Positions 25,695 through 34,839 of a DNA stretch of 64,000 bases are shown here, in pieces. The notes under the pieces are model-generated. The model was not told the origin of the DNA and searched no databases. It saw only the letters and a list, made by a program, of their open reading frames with translations. The first letter of the stretch is position 1, and every line of letters starts with the position of its first letter. Source of the stretch: Rikenellaceae bacterium (lineage in GTDB: Bacteria > Bacteroidota > Bacteroidia > Bacteroidales > Rikenellaceae); the NCBI GenBank assembly GCA_017935625.1, contig JAGBHC010000031.1, forward strand, positions 62,001-126,000, read 5' to 3'. Made by a program: the position numbers and the translations under genes.

Positions 25695-27194
25695 TCACCG
25701 TTTCCTGTGCAGGAACGAGCGTGCGGCGCGGCGGATTTTCGGGCGGCGGTCGAAGGGGGCGGGCTCCTCGTCGTCCGCCCCGGTGCGGTCGGCGGCGGGC
25801 CGGAACGTCCCGGCGGAGAGCGGGGAACCGTCGTCGGCCTCCTTTTCGAGGTCGGTGCCGGCGGGAGAGAACGGAAGCCGCGGCTCCTCGCGGTCGAGAT
25901 GCGAAACGGCGTATTCGAGGTCGGTCAGCAGCCGCTCGATTCGCTCGAAACCGGTGTCGGGCCCCACTTCGATTTGCATCACCTGCGTGCGGTGGAGGTG
26001 CCCCGGCAGCCGTCGCACGGGAATCCGCCAGCCGAGCGGCCGCATGTGCCGGGCCAGGTCGGGAAGCGTCCAGTGGCGCAGGGAGCGTTCCGGCAGGTAG
26101 AAGACCGCTGCGGGGGTGGGCATGGGGTCTGCCAGCAGCCGGAATCCGAGTTCCGTGAGCCGGTCGCAGAGGTAGCGGCACAGGGCGAACCGGTTTTCGG
26201 CGATGCGGCGGTATCCGTTGCGCCCCAGCCGCAGAAAGTGGTAGAGCTGGAGCACCGGTTGTCCGGCCGGACGGCAGGTGAAGGGCGGGGCGAAGCGTCT
26301 GCCGTCGCCCTTGATGTCGGCGGGCAGCAGGTCGGCGTCGCGCCATACGGTCCAGCCCAGTCCCGGGCAGACGAGTCCCGAACGGTCGCCCGCCGTGCTG
26401 ACGGAGTGCACCCAGCGCAGGCGGAAATCCCACGCCGGACGGGAGTCGCGGAAGGGGAGAAGCAGCCCCGTGAAGGCGGCATCGACATGAATCGGGATGC
26501 TCCAGCCGGTGCGTCTGTCGAGCCGTTCGAGCTGGCCGTCGAGCAGCAGGATGTCGTCGATGAGTCCCGTGAGCGGCGACCCGGCGGTGGCGACCACCAT
26601 CGTGGTGCGTTCGTCGCAGAGGGCTGCGGCGCGTGCGGGGTCGAGGGTTGCGGCGCCGGGGTAGAGGGGAACGACGCGCATCTCCAGGTCGAAGAGTTCG
26701 GCGAAGCGCCGCCAGATGCGGTTCCCGGCGGCCGATACCACGAAGTTGGGCCGCTCGCACGAACGCTCCACGGCCCGCCGTCTGCGGCGCCACGAGAGCA
26801 GGGCGGCGGCTCCGCCCGCGATGGCGGCCTGCTCGGCTCCCCCTGCGGCGTATCCCACGGCTTTCGAGGGGTCGGGGGCATTCCACAGCCCGGCCAGGAT
26901 GTGCACGCACCGCCGCTCCAGCTCGTGTTCCGGAGCGCGGGGCGAGTCGTCCGACATTTCGCGGTGCAGAAGCTCGGCCATCAGCCGGCAGGCCGCGGGT
27001 TCCATCTCCGGTGCCGGCGCCCCGATGGAGGTGTCGTGCAGCGAGGGGCCCCGGTCGAGCATGCGTTCGCGGATTATCCGGCTGGCGACGTGGGCGGGCA
27101 TGCCCTCGCGGGGCAGCTCTGCGGAGGGCAGCGAGAGGAGCCGGCGCTCGAGCGTGAGGATGTGGGAGGAGGAGATATCGTCTTTGTGTTTCAT
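25695..27194 (-). CDS. Glutamate decarboxylase homologue lacking the catalytic lysine
   Basis: A 499-residue protein that follows group II PLP decarboxylases (GadA/B) along its length. Visible matches are LERRCVHILAGLWNAPD, IHVDAAFTGLLLPF (His236, Asp238) and GLGWTVWRD, then RPAGQPVLQLYHFLRLGRNGY. In E. coli GadB the PLP-binding lysine lies in the sequence SASGHKFGL; here the segment is STAGDRSGL, with Asp270-Arg271 in place of His-Lys. The substrate loop GSSEA is changed to GGAEQ. Decarboxylation by the normal mechanism is therefore unlikely. No gadC antiporter or glutaminase is adjacent. It may be a decaying gene or a repurposed fold; the frame is fully open. Confidence 0.82.
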   Translation of the reverse strand: MKHKDDISSSHILTLERRLLSLPSAELPREGMPAHVASRIIRERMLDRGPSLHDTSIGAPAPEMEPAACRLMAELLHREMSDDSPRAPEHELERRCVHILAGLWNAPDPSKAVGYAAGGAEQAAIAGGAAALLSWRRRRRAVERSCERPNFVVSAAGNRIWRRFAELFDLEMRVVPLYPGAATLDPARAAALCDERTTMVVATAGSPLTGLIDDILLLDGQLERLDRRTGWSIPIHVDAAFTGLLLPFRDSRPAWDFRLRWVHSVSTAGDRSGLVCPGLGWTVWRDADLLPADIKGDGRRFAPPFTCRPAGQPVLQLYHFLRLGRNGYRRIAENRFALCRYLCDRLTELGFRLLADPMPTPAAVFYLPERSLRHWTLPDLARHMRPLGWRIPVRRLPGHLHRTQVMQIEVGPDTGFERIERLLTDLEYAVSHLDREEPRLPFSPAGTDLEKEADDGSPLSAGTFRPAADRTGADDEEPAPFDRRPKIRRAARSFLHRKR

Positions 27195-27671
27195 GGGAGT
27201 CGTCTGTTTGTCGGCGGGGCGGAGCCGGGACGCACGGATGCGTGCGGAGCCGGGCGCGGAACCTTTTGGCCGGAACCGGTTCGGCGCAAAAACCGTACCT
27301 CGTGCGGCATCCCGCAGTGCGGGCGGGCGCGGGGGCGGAAGACGGGGCGGAGAGCGGAGAGACGGGTAGGAGGCGAGAAATAGTGAATAGTGAATAGGGA
27401 ATAGTGAATAGGGAAGAGGGAAGAGTGAATAGGGAAGAGTGAATAGTGAATAGGGAAGAGGGAAGAGGGAAGAGTGAAGAGGGAAGAGGGACTAGGGAAT
27501 AGGGAAGCGGGAAGAGGGAAGAGGGACGAGGGAAGAGGGAAGAGTGGGGTCGGTACGGGACGCCCGGGGAAAAGCATTGCGCCCCTCCCGGGCGGGGAGA
27601 GGCGCAACATTCGGATTTGCGGATGGCCGGGCCGAATCCGCCGCACGGCGGAGCCGCGCCGGATGCCGGCA
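27195..27671. other. Spacer with purine-rich low-complexity repeat
   Basis: No gene. The middle is a long GGGAAGAGTGAATA-type repeat; the flanks are GC-rich. I see no promoter with both boxes for the decarboxylase homologue. Confidence 0.6.
27377..27545. repeat. Purine-rich microsatellite (GAATAGTGAATAGG / GGAAGAGG units)
   Basis: About 170 bases built from 7-8-base units GTGAATA, GGGAATA, GGGAAGA and GAGGGAA in varying order, almost pure purine plus T. Such tracts are prone to length change by slippage. Confidence 0.85.
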
Positions 27672-28979
27672 TTATTCGGTGACGCGGACCTTCTTGATTT
27701 TGAAGCGCTCGACGGCCTGGGTGTCGCAGGCGCCGTTTTTGCGGGCCTTGATATCGAGATTCTCGAACGTGAAGTCCGAAAGTCTGTACTGCGAATCGTC
27801 GGTCGAGACATTGAAGAAGGTGTCGCACTCGAGGTCGATGTTGCGCATGGTGACGTGCGAGGAGTAGGACATGGGCACGTCCTTGCGGTCCTTCAGGTCG
27901 AAGAACTGGGTCCACGGGTGGACGTAGAGGAAATTGTTGGCGTTGCCGGTGATGTCCTCCACCAGGATGTATTCGTAGTTCTGCGGGGTGTCGGGACGCA
28001 TCTTGAGCCACAGCAGCCGGTTGGCCTTGTCGATGCGGCAGCGGCGCACGATGATGTTGCGGTCGTGTATCGATTCGCTTCCGCAGGTCAGACAGCCGTG
28101 GCAGAAGCCGTAGATGCAATCCTCGATGATGATGTTGTAGTTGCCTCCGTTGTCGGGGTCGGTGTCGGCCCAGGGGCCTTTGCCGCCCTTGAGGGCCACC
28201 GCATCGTCGTTCACCGACATGTAGCACCCCTTGATGAGGAAGTCCTTGCAGACGTCGATGTCCACGGCGTCGGTGCTGGGGGCCTTGACGGGAGCGGCCG
28301 GCGAGTAGATGTGGAGGTCGAGCAGCTTCACCCGTTCGCAGCGGTAGAAATGGGAGGTCCAGAAGGGCGAATTGACCAGCCGCACGCCCGAAATCTGCAC
28401 GTCCTTGCTGTTGGAGACGTAGAGCAGCCGGGGGCGCATCTCGTCCATGTTGGTGCACTTGGGATTGACTGCGCGGCGCAGCCAGAACGAGCGCCAGTAG
28501 CGCAGTCCGTTGCCATCGACGGTGCCTTTGCCCGAGAGGGTGAATCCGTCCACGCCGTCGGCGTTGATGAAGGCCGAGAAGTATTTGAGGCTCTGTCCCT
28601 CGATGCGGGTCTGCACGATGGGGAAGTTGCTGATGTCGTCGCTGCCCTTGAGGCGTGCTCCTTCGAGCAGGTGGAGGTGGGTGCCCGGCTTGAAGAAGAG
28701 GGCGCCGCTGAGGAAGGTGCCTCGGGGAACGACCACCACTCCGCCGCCGGCCGCGGCCGCACGGTCGATGACGGCCTGAATCCGTTCGGTCTGCAGCAGG
28801 GTGCTGTCGCCGGCCGTCACGCCGTAGTCCGTGATGAGGTAGCGGGTGCCGAGGGTCTCGATATCGACGATGCGATTGTCGCGGAACCAGTCGGGAATGG
28901 GGGTTCCGTCGGGGAATTTCTCTTTGGCGGGCAGTTGCAGACAGAGCAGCAGGGCCAGCAGGGTCGTAGTTAATTTCAT
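27672..28979 (-). CDS. Glycoside hydrolase family 28 (polygalacturonase-like)
   Basis: A 435-residue secreted right-handed beta-helix enzyme with a signal peptide (MKLTTTLLALLLCLQLPAKE). GH28 active-site blocks appear in order: STDAVDIDVCKDFLI (the NTD motif, with Ser for Asn), NDDAVALK (the catalytic Asp pair), GFCHGCLTCGSES (the GHG motif variant) and LLWLKM in place of RIK. It is expected to cleave galacturonic acid linkages in homogalacturonan or rhamnogalacturonan; the changed RIK motif suggests a non-standard subsite. It acts with the neighbouring esterase and GH106. A promoter lies at the end of the upstream hydrolase gene. Confidence 0.9.
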   Translation of the reverse strand: MKLTTTLLALLLCLQLPAKEKFPDGTPIPDWFRDNRIVDIETLGTRYLITDYGVTAGDSTLLQTERIQAVIDRAAAAGGGVVVVPRGTFLSGALFFKPGTHLHLLEGARLKGSDDISNFPIVQTRIEGQSLKYFSAFINADGVDGFTLSGKGTVDGNGLRYWRSFWLRRAVNPKCTNMDEMRPRLLYVSNSKDVQISGVRLVNSPFWTSHFYRCERVKLLDLHIYSPAAPVKAPSTDAVDIDVCKDFLIKGCYMSVNDDAVALKGGKGPWADTDPDNGGNYNIIIEDCIYGFCHGCLTCGSESIHDRNIIVRRCRIDKANRLLWLKMRPDTPQNYEYILVEDITGNANNFLYVHPWTQFFDLKDRKDVPMSYSSHVTMRNIDLECDTFFNVSTDDSQYRLSDFTFENLDIKARKNGACDTQAVERFKIKKVRVTE

Positions 28980-29037
28980 GGTTTACAGGTTGTTTTTAGT
29001 TGTTTTCTCGCTGTGCGGGCCGAATCCGGCCGTTTGT

Positions 29038-30060
29038 CTACAAAGGTAGTGCAATTTCGCGACATACGCAACTGCGTTCCTTGGGGCGGGAGGCCTCCCC
29101 GGGAAGGGGGCGGTCCATGAACTCCGTCATGCGGCGCATCACCCGCCGGCGCACTTCGGGGCGGGAGAGCGTCAGGTCGTGGAGACCGCCCTCGAAGGCC
29201 TCCGTCTCGACCCGGGAGCCGAGACGCGGGGCCAGCCGGACGATGTCGGCCACGTCGAGCACCGTGTCGGTGGAGAGCGCCTCGGGGTCCCACGCTTCGT
29301 GCCACGACGAGCGGGCCGAGTGCAGGACCAGCACCGGCAGGCGCAGCCCCAGTCCGCGTGCCGCCTTCCGCTGGGCGCTCCGCACGGCTCCCAGCCAGGC
29401 GAAGTAGAGCGGAATGGTGCGCGGCTTGTAGTGCAGGTCGAAGTCCCATTCGCCGCAGGCGGAGCGGTGGATGCTGAGAAAATAGTTGTCGCTGAGCCGG
29501 TTTCGGGCGGACATGTAGGGAAAGATGCGGCTCAGCGCCCCGGCCAGCGGAATCATCACCCGGCGCTCCCACGCTCCGGCGTTGAAGGCCAGAAAGGGGG
29601 AGTTGAGTATCAGCCGCGAGATGCGTTCGCGGAAGTTCCCCTCCGCGCAGTAGAGTGCGGCGAGCAGCCCGCCCGTCGAATGGCCGACCAGGGTGATGTC
29701 GTCGTGCCCCGCCAGACGCATGGCCTCCAGCGCCCGGTCGATTTCGGGATAGTATTCGTCCAGCCGGCGGCAGTAGTCGAAGTGTTGCCCCGGCAGGTAG
29801 GAGCGGCCGTATTTGCGCAGGTCGAGCGCATAGAAGCTGCGCCCCGAGTCGAGGATGCGGCGGGCGAAGTGCTCCTGGAAGAAGTAGTCGAGATAGCCGT
29901 GGAGATAGAGCACGGCGCCGCGGGGCGGAGAGGAGAGGTCGCATGCGGCGGGGCGCTCCTGCGTCAGGCACGGGCGCGGATGGGCCTCGATGAGGGTGGC
30001 GATGACGCGCCCTTCGTAGTCGTCGGGCAGGTCGATGGTCGTAAAGCGGAATCCGGTCAT
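29038..30060 (-). CDS. Alpha/beta hydrolase, lysophospholipase-like
   Basis: A 340-residue alpha/beta-hydrolase. The oxyanion segment VLYLHGYLDYFFQEHFA is followed by the nucleophile elbow VGHSTGGLLA, and the C-terminal FEGGLHDLTLSRPEVR supplies the His of the triad; the acid is probably in the LSTDTVLDVADI region. No signal peptide is seen, so it is probably cytoplasmic. The start MTGFRF at 30060 is preferred to an upstream in-frame ATG that would lie at the promoter. Monoacylglycerol lipase or lysophospholipase activity is the closest guess; substrate is unknown. Confidence 0.85.
   Translation of the reverse strand: MTGFRFTTIDLPDDYEGRVIATLIEAHPRPCLTQERPAACDLSSPPRGAVLYLHGYLDYFFQEHFARRILDSGRSFYALDLRKYGRSYLPGQHFDYCRRLDEYYPEIDRALEAMRLAGHDDITLVGHSTGGLLAALYCAEGNFRERISRLILNSPFLAFNAGAWERRVMIPLAGALSRIFPYMSARNRLSDNYFLSIHRSACGEWDFDLHYKPRTIPLYFAWLGAVRSAQRKAARGLGLRLPVLVLHSARSSWHEAWDPEALSTDTVLDVADIVRLAPRLGSRVETEAFEGGLHDLTLSRPEVRRRVMRRMTEFMDRPLPGEASRPKERSCVCREIALPL
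29041..29072 (-). promoter_or_regulatory. Promoter of the GH28 gene
   Basis: Minus strand: TTG near 29071-29069, 20-base spacer, TACCTTTG (29048-29041); 62 bases before the start. It overlaps the last codons of the hydrolase gene. Confidence 0.65.
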
Positions 30061-30139
30061 AGGCTTTTCGGTTGCGGTTCTGCGGCGGAGAGGGGGCTGC
30101 GGCGGCTCGTGCCGCGCCGGTCGCGCCGCAAACCCCGAG

Positions 30140-30147
30140 CAAAGATA
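30140..30147 (-). promoter_or_regulatory. -7 box of the alpha/beta hydrolase gene
   Basis: Minus strand TATCTTTG at 30147-30140, 80 bases before the start. It supports the 30060 start because the longer frame would begin next to it. Confidence 0.65.
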
Positions 30148-30278
30148 GTGCAAGAGGCAAAAAACGGGAAAAGAATGCGGAAAATCGGATAAAAAGAGGT
30201 ACCTTTACACGAATTTTACGATTGGGAATACCGACAAAATTAATAACAGACCACTTTTCACTCAAACTTTCAAGACCT

Positions 30279-31772
30279 ATGGACACGAAAAAGCTTCTCT
30301 ATCTTTCCGGCGGTCTGACCGGTGCTGTTGCGGCCCTGAGCGGCTGCAGCTCGCAGAAAGCTCCGGAACAGACCGCTCCGAACATCATCTACATCATGGC
30401 CGACGACCTGGGAATAGGCGATATCACTCCCTACGGACAGACCCTCATCAAGACGCCCAACCTCGAGCGGCTGGCCGCTCAGGGCATGCTCTTCACCCAG
30501 TGCTATTCGGGTACCGCCGTTTCGGCCCCCTCGCGTGCCTCGCTCATGACGGGCTGCCACACCGGCCACACCTTCGTGCGCGGCAATCTGGGCGTGGACC
30601 CCGAAGGCCAGGTGGCGATGCCCGCCGGAACCTTCACCATGGCCACCATGTTCAAGGGTGCCGGCTATGCCACCGGCTGCTTCGGCAAGTGGGGACTCGG
30701 CTTCCCCGGCTCCGTGTCCGACCCCACCGAAGTGGGATTCGACCGCTTCTTCGGCTACAACTGCCAGACCCTGGCCCACGACTACTATCCCGACCATCTG
30801 TGGGATAACAAGCAGCGCGTGGAGCTGGCCGAGAACTACGAAAACAAGGAGGTGACCTACTCGGCCGACCTGATTCACAGCCATGCCATCGACTTCATCA
30901 AGGAGAACGCCGGAAAGCCTTTCTTCGAGTTCCTCTCCTATACCATTCCCCATGCGGAGCTGATTCTGCCCAAAGATTCGGTCTACGACTACTATGTGAA
31001 CGTCATCCCCGTCGAGGACGACAAGGCCTTCATCCAGAACAATCCTTCGCGCAAGGGCGCTTACGGCTCCGCCGAGCGTCCGCTGGCCGCATTCGCAGCC
31101 ATGGTGACCCGTCTGGATGCCTACGTGGGCGAAATCATGGACCTGGTCGATTCGCTCGGCATAGGTGACAATACGTTGATAATCTTCACCTCCGACAACG
31201 GTCCTCACCGCGAGGGCGGTGCCAACCCCGACTACTTCAAAAGCTACGGACCCTATCGCGGCATCAAGCGCGACCTCTACGAGGGCGGCATCCGCATGCC
31301 GATGATTATGCGCTATCCGGGCAAGGTGGCGGCCGGCACCACCAACGACCACATCATGGCCTTCTGGGACATGCTGCCCACCTTCTCCGAACTGGCGGGC
31401 TACCAGGGCGAAATCACCACCGACGGCCTCTCGTTCGTTCCCACCCTTCTGGGCAGGGAGGGCCAGCAGGAGCACAAATACCTCTACTGGGAGTTCCACG
31501 AGATGGGCGGCAAGCAGGCCGTGCGCTACGGCGACTGGAAGGGCGTGCGCCTCAATGTGGGCGACCCCGAGAAGACCGTTTTCGAGCTCTACAACCTCAG
31601 CGAGGACATTCACGAGGACAATAACGTGGCGGCGCAGCATCCCGAAATCGTGGCCGAAATGGAGGCCTTCATGGAGGAGTCGCACACCGAATCGGAGCTC
31701 TTCAACTTCGGCCGCGGTCAGAAGCCCATCAACAACGTGCAGGCGGCCTTGAACGGCACCGCCGCGAAATAA
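30279..31772 (+). CDS. Sulfatase (arylsulfatase, S1 family), lipoprotein
   Basis: A 497-residue exported sulfatase with a lipobox-like SGCSS at residues 21-25. It begins IIYIMADDLGIGD (metal-binding Asp42-Asp43). The formylglycine motif is SAPSR at 82-86 with Ser82 as the residue to be modified, so it is a serine-type enzyme needing an anaerobic maturase (anSME). GTAVSAPSRASLMTG, GCFGKWGLG and FTSDNGPHREG are typical. It would release sulfate from a sulfated glycan, possibly host mucin or glycosaminoglycan. No maturase gene is in the window. It precedes the GH106 gene by 34 bases, in one operon. Confidence 0.93.
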   Translation: MDTKKLLYLSGGLTGAVAALSGCSSQKAPEQTAPNIIYIMADDLGIGDITPYGQTLIKTPNLERLAAQGMLFTQCYSGTAVSAPSRASLMTGCHTGHTFVRGNLGVDPEGQVAMPAGTFTMATMFKGAGYATGCFGKWGLGFPGSVSDPTEVGFDRFFGYNCQTLAHDYYPDHLWDNKQRVELAENYENKEVTYSADLIHSHAIDFIKENAGKPFFEFLSYTIPHAELILPKDSVYDYYVNVIPVEDDKAFIQNNPSRKGAYGSAERPLAAFAAMVTRLDAYVGEIMDLVDSLGIGDNTLIIFTSDNGPHREGGANPDYFKSYGPYRGIKRDLYEGGIRMPMIMRYPGKVAAGTTNDHIMAFWDMLPTFSELAGYQGEITTDGLSFVPTLLGREGQQEHKYLYWEFHEMGGKQAVRYGDWKGVRLNVGDPEKTVFELYNLSEDIHEDNNVAAQHPEIVAEMEAFMEESHTESELFNFGRGQKPINNVQAALNGTAAK

Positions 31773-31806
31773 TTCCCGGTTCAGTCACCAAGAAAAAGAT
31801 TAAGAT

Positions 31807-34677
31807 ATGATTAGGAAATCCGTTTATGCAATATTCGTGGCGCTGCTCGCGGTTCTCTCGTGGGTCGGCTGCGGCGGCGACGCCGTGCGCGAGACCGGCG
31901 AGCTGAAATGGCCGGAGATAACGCAGCAGACCAAACCCTGGTCGCGCTGGTGGTGGCCGGCGAGCGCCGCCTCCGAGCAGGATATCGCCGCGCTGCTCGA
32001 AAAATATGCCGAGGTCAATCTCGGCGGACTGGAGATAACCCCCATCTACGGCGTGAAGGGCGCCGAGGATAAGTTCATCGACTTCCTCTCGCCCGAGTGG
32101 ATGAAGCTCTTCTCCTACACCCTCGACCAGGCCCGCGCCCGTGATTTGGGCATCGACCTGGCCAATGCCTCCGGATGGCCCTTCGGCGGTCCGTGGGTGA
32201 CTCCCGATTACGCATGCCGCTACCTGGCTCCCAAAGTGTGGCAGGTGAAGGGGGGCGAGGGCGTTCCCGAGAAAATCGTCTTTGTCGAGACCCCCATGGT
32301 GCGCACCCTGGGCAAGAAGGCCGACATCTCGGAGCTGAAATATCCCATCGCGGCCAATGACAGCATGCAGCAGTATGCCTTCGAGCAGGTGCGCTATCCC
32401 CTGTCGCTGCCGCTGATTGCCGTCACGGCCAACAGCGCCGCCGGCGAATACGTGGAGCTCACCGACAAGGTGGCCGAAGACGGCACGCTCGACTGGACCG
32501 CCCCCGAGGGCGACTGGACGGTGTGCGCCCTGTTCCTCGGCTGGCACGGCAAGATAGTGGAGCGTGCGGGCCCCGGCGGAGAGGGCGATGTCATCGACCA
32601 CTTCTCGGGCGATGCCATCACCCGCTATCTCGACCGCTTCGACAAGGCTTTCGAGGGCTACGACCTGAGCTACCTGCGCTACTACTTCAACGACTCCTAT
32701 GAGGTGGACGACGCCCGGGGCAACTCCGACTGGACGGAGCATCTGTTCGAGGAGTTCGAGGCCCGTCGCGGATACGACCTCAAGAAGCACATGCCCGAGC
32801 TGCTGGGCGTGAGCGGCGACCCGGAGACCCAGAACCGGGTGGTGTTCGACTACCGCACGACCATCGGCGACCTGTTGCTGGAGAAGTATTCGACCCTGTG
32901 GCAGCAGTGGGCGGCACGTCAGGGCAAGGGCATCCGCAACCAGGCGCACGGCTCGCCCGCCAACATACTCGACCTCTACGGCGTGAGCGACGTGCCCGAG
33001 ACCGAAGGCCGCAGCATCGTGGGCATGAAGACCGCCTCGTCGGCCGCGCACGTCAAGGACAAGCCCCTCACCTCGTCGGAGTCGGCGACCTGGCTCAACG
33101 ACCATTTCCGTTCGACGCTGGGCGACGTGAAGAGTGCGGTGGACGTCTATCTGCTGTCGGGCATCAACCACATCTTCTATCACGGAACCTGCCTCTCGCC
33201 CGAGGATGCGGCGTGGCCCGGATGGCTCTTCTATGCGGCGGTGCATTTCCACCCCTCGAACAGCTTCTGGGGCGATTTCGCGGCCCTCAACAAATACGTC
33301 GCCCGGTGCCAGACCTTCCTGCAGGCCGGTAAGCCCGACAACGACATCCTGCTCTTCTTCGACGCCACCGACCTGCTCTCCGAGCGCGGACGCGAGCCAC
33401 TGCTCTACCACATGACCCAGCATACGCCGGTTCAGAGCGCCATCGGCGAATCGGCCACCTATCTCTACGACAAGGGCTACACCTGGGACTATGTGACCGA
33501 CAAGATGGTGGTCGAGGACCTCGACGTGGACGGCGGGGCAATCGTCACCCGGGGCGGAACCCGCTACGGCACGCTCATCGTGCCCAAGTGCGACAAGATG
33601 CTTTACGGCACTTTCGAGAAACTGGTGGAGATGGCCCGCAAGGGTGCGACCATTCTGGTGGAGGGAGAGCTGCCGGCGGATATTCCCGGTCTGGCCGACC
33701 TGGAGGCGGGCAGAGCCCGGTTCGCGGAGCTCAAGAATTCGCTCCGCTTCACCACCGAGGGGGACGTGCAGGTCGCAGCGTACGGCAAGGGACGCATCCT
33801 CGTTTCGGACGACCTCGATGCCATGCTCGGCAAGGCGGGCATCACCCGCGAACGGATGTTCGACCTGGGATTGCAGTCCATCAGCCGCGTGAAAGCGGAC
33901 GGCGGACGCTACTACTTCGTGAAGAACTCCGCCGACAAGCCGTTCGAGGGGTGGGTTCCCGTGGATGCGGCGGCCCGCACCATCGGCATCTACGACCCCA
34001 TGACCGACCGGCTGGGCTACGGCCGGGTGCGTCAGGCATCCGACGGCTGCGCCGAGGTCTTCATGAAGCTGGAGCCCGACCAGTCGCTTCTGCTCGAGAC
34101 CTTCGCAGGCAGCTACGCCGGCCAGGCCTATCCCTTCTACGAGGAGCAGGGCGAGGCGCAGACGGTGACCGGTCCGTGGACGCTGACCTTCACCCAGGGC
34201 GGTCCGTCGCTTCCCGAATCCCGTGAGGTAGGGGAGCTCGGCTCGTGGACCGCATACGGCGAGGAGTTCGAACGTTTCAGCGGTACGGCCGAGTACAAGA
34301 CCCAGCTGCCCGCACTCGCAGGCGATGCCGCCGCATGGAGGCTCGACCTGGGCGACGTGCGCGAGAGCGCGGCGCTCTATCTCGACGGCGAATACCTGGG
34401 TACGCTCTTCTCGAAGCCCTTCGCCGTGACGCTCACCGGCGAACAGGCGGCCCGCGGCGGCGAACTCACCGTGCGGGTGTCGAATTCGATGGAGAACCGC
34501 ATCTCGTGGATGGACCGCAACGACATGAAGTGGAGAATATTCTACAATACCAACTTCCAGAGCCACGGCCGCGACAGCCGCGGTGCCGACGGCTACTTCT
34601 CGGCAGCCGGCTGGGCCGTAGAGGATTCGGGCCTGATGGGTCCCGTGACCCTTACCCCGCTGCGTGAAGCGGAGTAG
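31807..34677 (+). CDS. Glycoside hydrolase family 106, alpha-L-rhamnosidase
   Basis: A 956-residue secreted protein with a lipoprotein-like signal (VLSWVGCGGD). GH106 signatures are PWSRWWWPASAAS, NLGGLEITPIYGV and ASGWPFGGPWV at the N-terminus. YYFNDSYEVD carries a catalytic acid region, and SSESATWLNDHF with HIFYHGTCLSPEDAAWPGW lies in the barrel. The C-terminal galactose-binding-like domain (about 820-950) includes LYLDGEYLGTL. The enzyme removes alpha-L-rhamnose, most often from rhamnogalacturonan. It follows the sulfatase in an operon and ends at a strong terminator. Confidence 0.92.
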   Translation: MIRKSVYAIFVALLAVLSWVGCGGDAVRETGELKWPEITQQTKPWSRWWWPASAASEQDIAALLEKYAEVNLGGLEITPIYGVKGAEDKFIDFLSPEWMKLFSYTLDQARARDLGIDLANASGWPFGGPWVTPDYACRYLAPKVWQVKGGEGVPEKIVFVETPMVRTLGKKADISELKYPIAANDSMQQYAFEQVRYPLSLPLIAVTANSAAGEYVELTDKVAEDGTLDWTAPEGDWTVCALFLGWHGKIVERAGPGGEGDVIDHFSGDAITRYLDRFDKAFEGYDLSYLRYYFNDSYEVDDARGNSDWTEHLFEEFEARRGYDLKKHMPELLGVSGDPETQNRVVFDYRTTIGDLLLEKYSTLWQQWAARQGKGIRNQAHGSPANILDLYGVSDVPETEGRSIVGMKTASSAAHVKDKPLTSSESATWLNDHFRSTLGDVKSAVDVYLLSGINHIFYHGTCLSPEDAAWPGWLFYAAVHFHPSNSFWGDFAALNKYVARCQTFLQAGKPDNDILLFFDATDLLSERGREPLLYHMTQHTPVQSAIGESATYLYDKGYTWDYVTDKMVVEDLDVDGGAIVTRGGTRYGTLIVPKCDKMLYGTFEKLVEMARKGATILVEGELPADIPGLADLEAGRARFAELKNSLRFTTEGDVQVAAYGKGRILVSDDLDAMLGKAGITRERMFDLGLQSISRVKADGGRYYFVKNSADKPFEGWVPVDAAARTIGIYDPMTDRLGYGRVRQASDGCAEVFMKLEPDQSLLLETFAGSYAGQAYPFYEEQGEAQTVTGPWTLTFTQGGPSLPESREVGELGSWTAYGEEFERFSGTAEYKTQLPALAGDAAAWRLDLGDVRESAALYLDGEYLGTLFSKPFAVTLTGEQAARGGELTVRVSNSMENRISWMDRNDMKWRIFYNTNFQSHGRDSRGADGYFSAAGWAVEDSGLMGPVTLTPLREAE

Positions 34678-34693
34678 GCGTGCGGAAGACGAA

Positions 34694-34741
34694 ACGAACG
34701 GGAGGCCGGTCCGGCGAAAGGACGGCCTCCCGTTCGTTTTT
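34694..34741 (+). terminator. Strong terminator after the sulfatase-GH106 operon
   Basis: Perfect 15-bp stem (34694-34708 with 34723-34737), 14-base loop, then a T run. Confidence 0.92.
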
Positions 34742-34775
34742 GCGCCGCATTCCCGTGCGGCGGGCGGAGCAGGTG

Positions 34776-34806
34776 TTGGCTTTTCGCCGGAAAATCGTTA
34801 TCTTCG
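34776..34806 (+). promoter_or_regulatory. Promoter of aminopeptidase C
   Basis: TTG (34776-34778), 20-base spacer, TATCTTCG (34799-34806), one mismatch to the consensus. Confidence 0.6.
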
Positions 34807-34839
34807 CCCGAAACAATCAGCCATTAAAACCGAAAAACC

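Noticed and set aside
25189-28458. Open frame of over 1000 codons on the minus strand
   Set aside because: It runs antisense or out of frame through the esterase, decarboxylase homologue and GH28 genes, which have family motifs; its own translation is Arg/Pro-rich with no motif, typical of GC-rich shadow frames.
31729-34566. Long minus-strand frame opposite GH106
   Set aside because: GH106 signatures on the plus strand are clear; the antisense frame has no recognisable domain.
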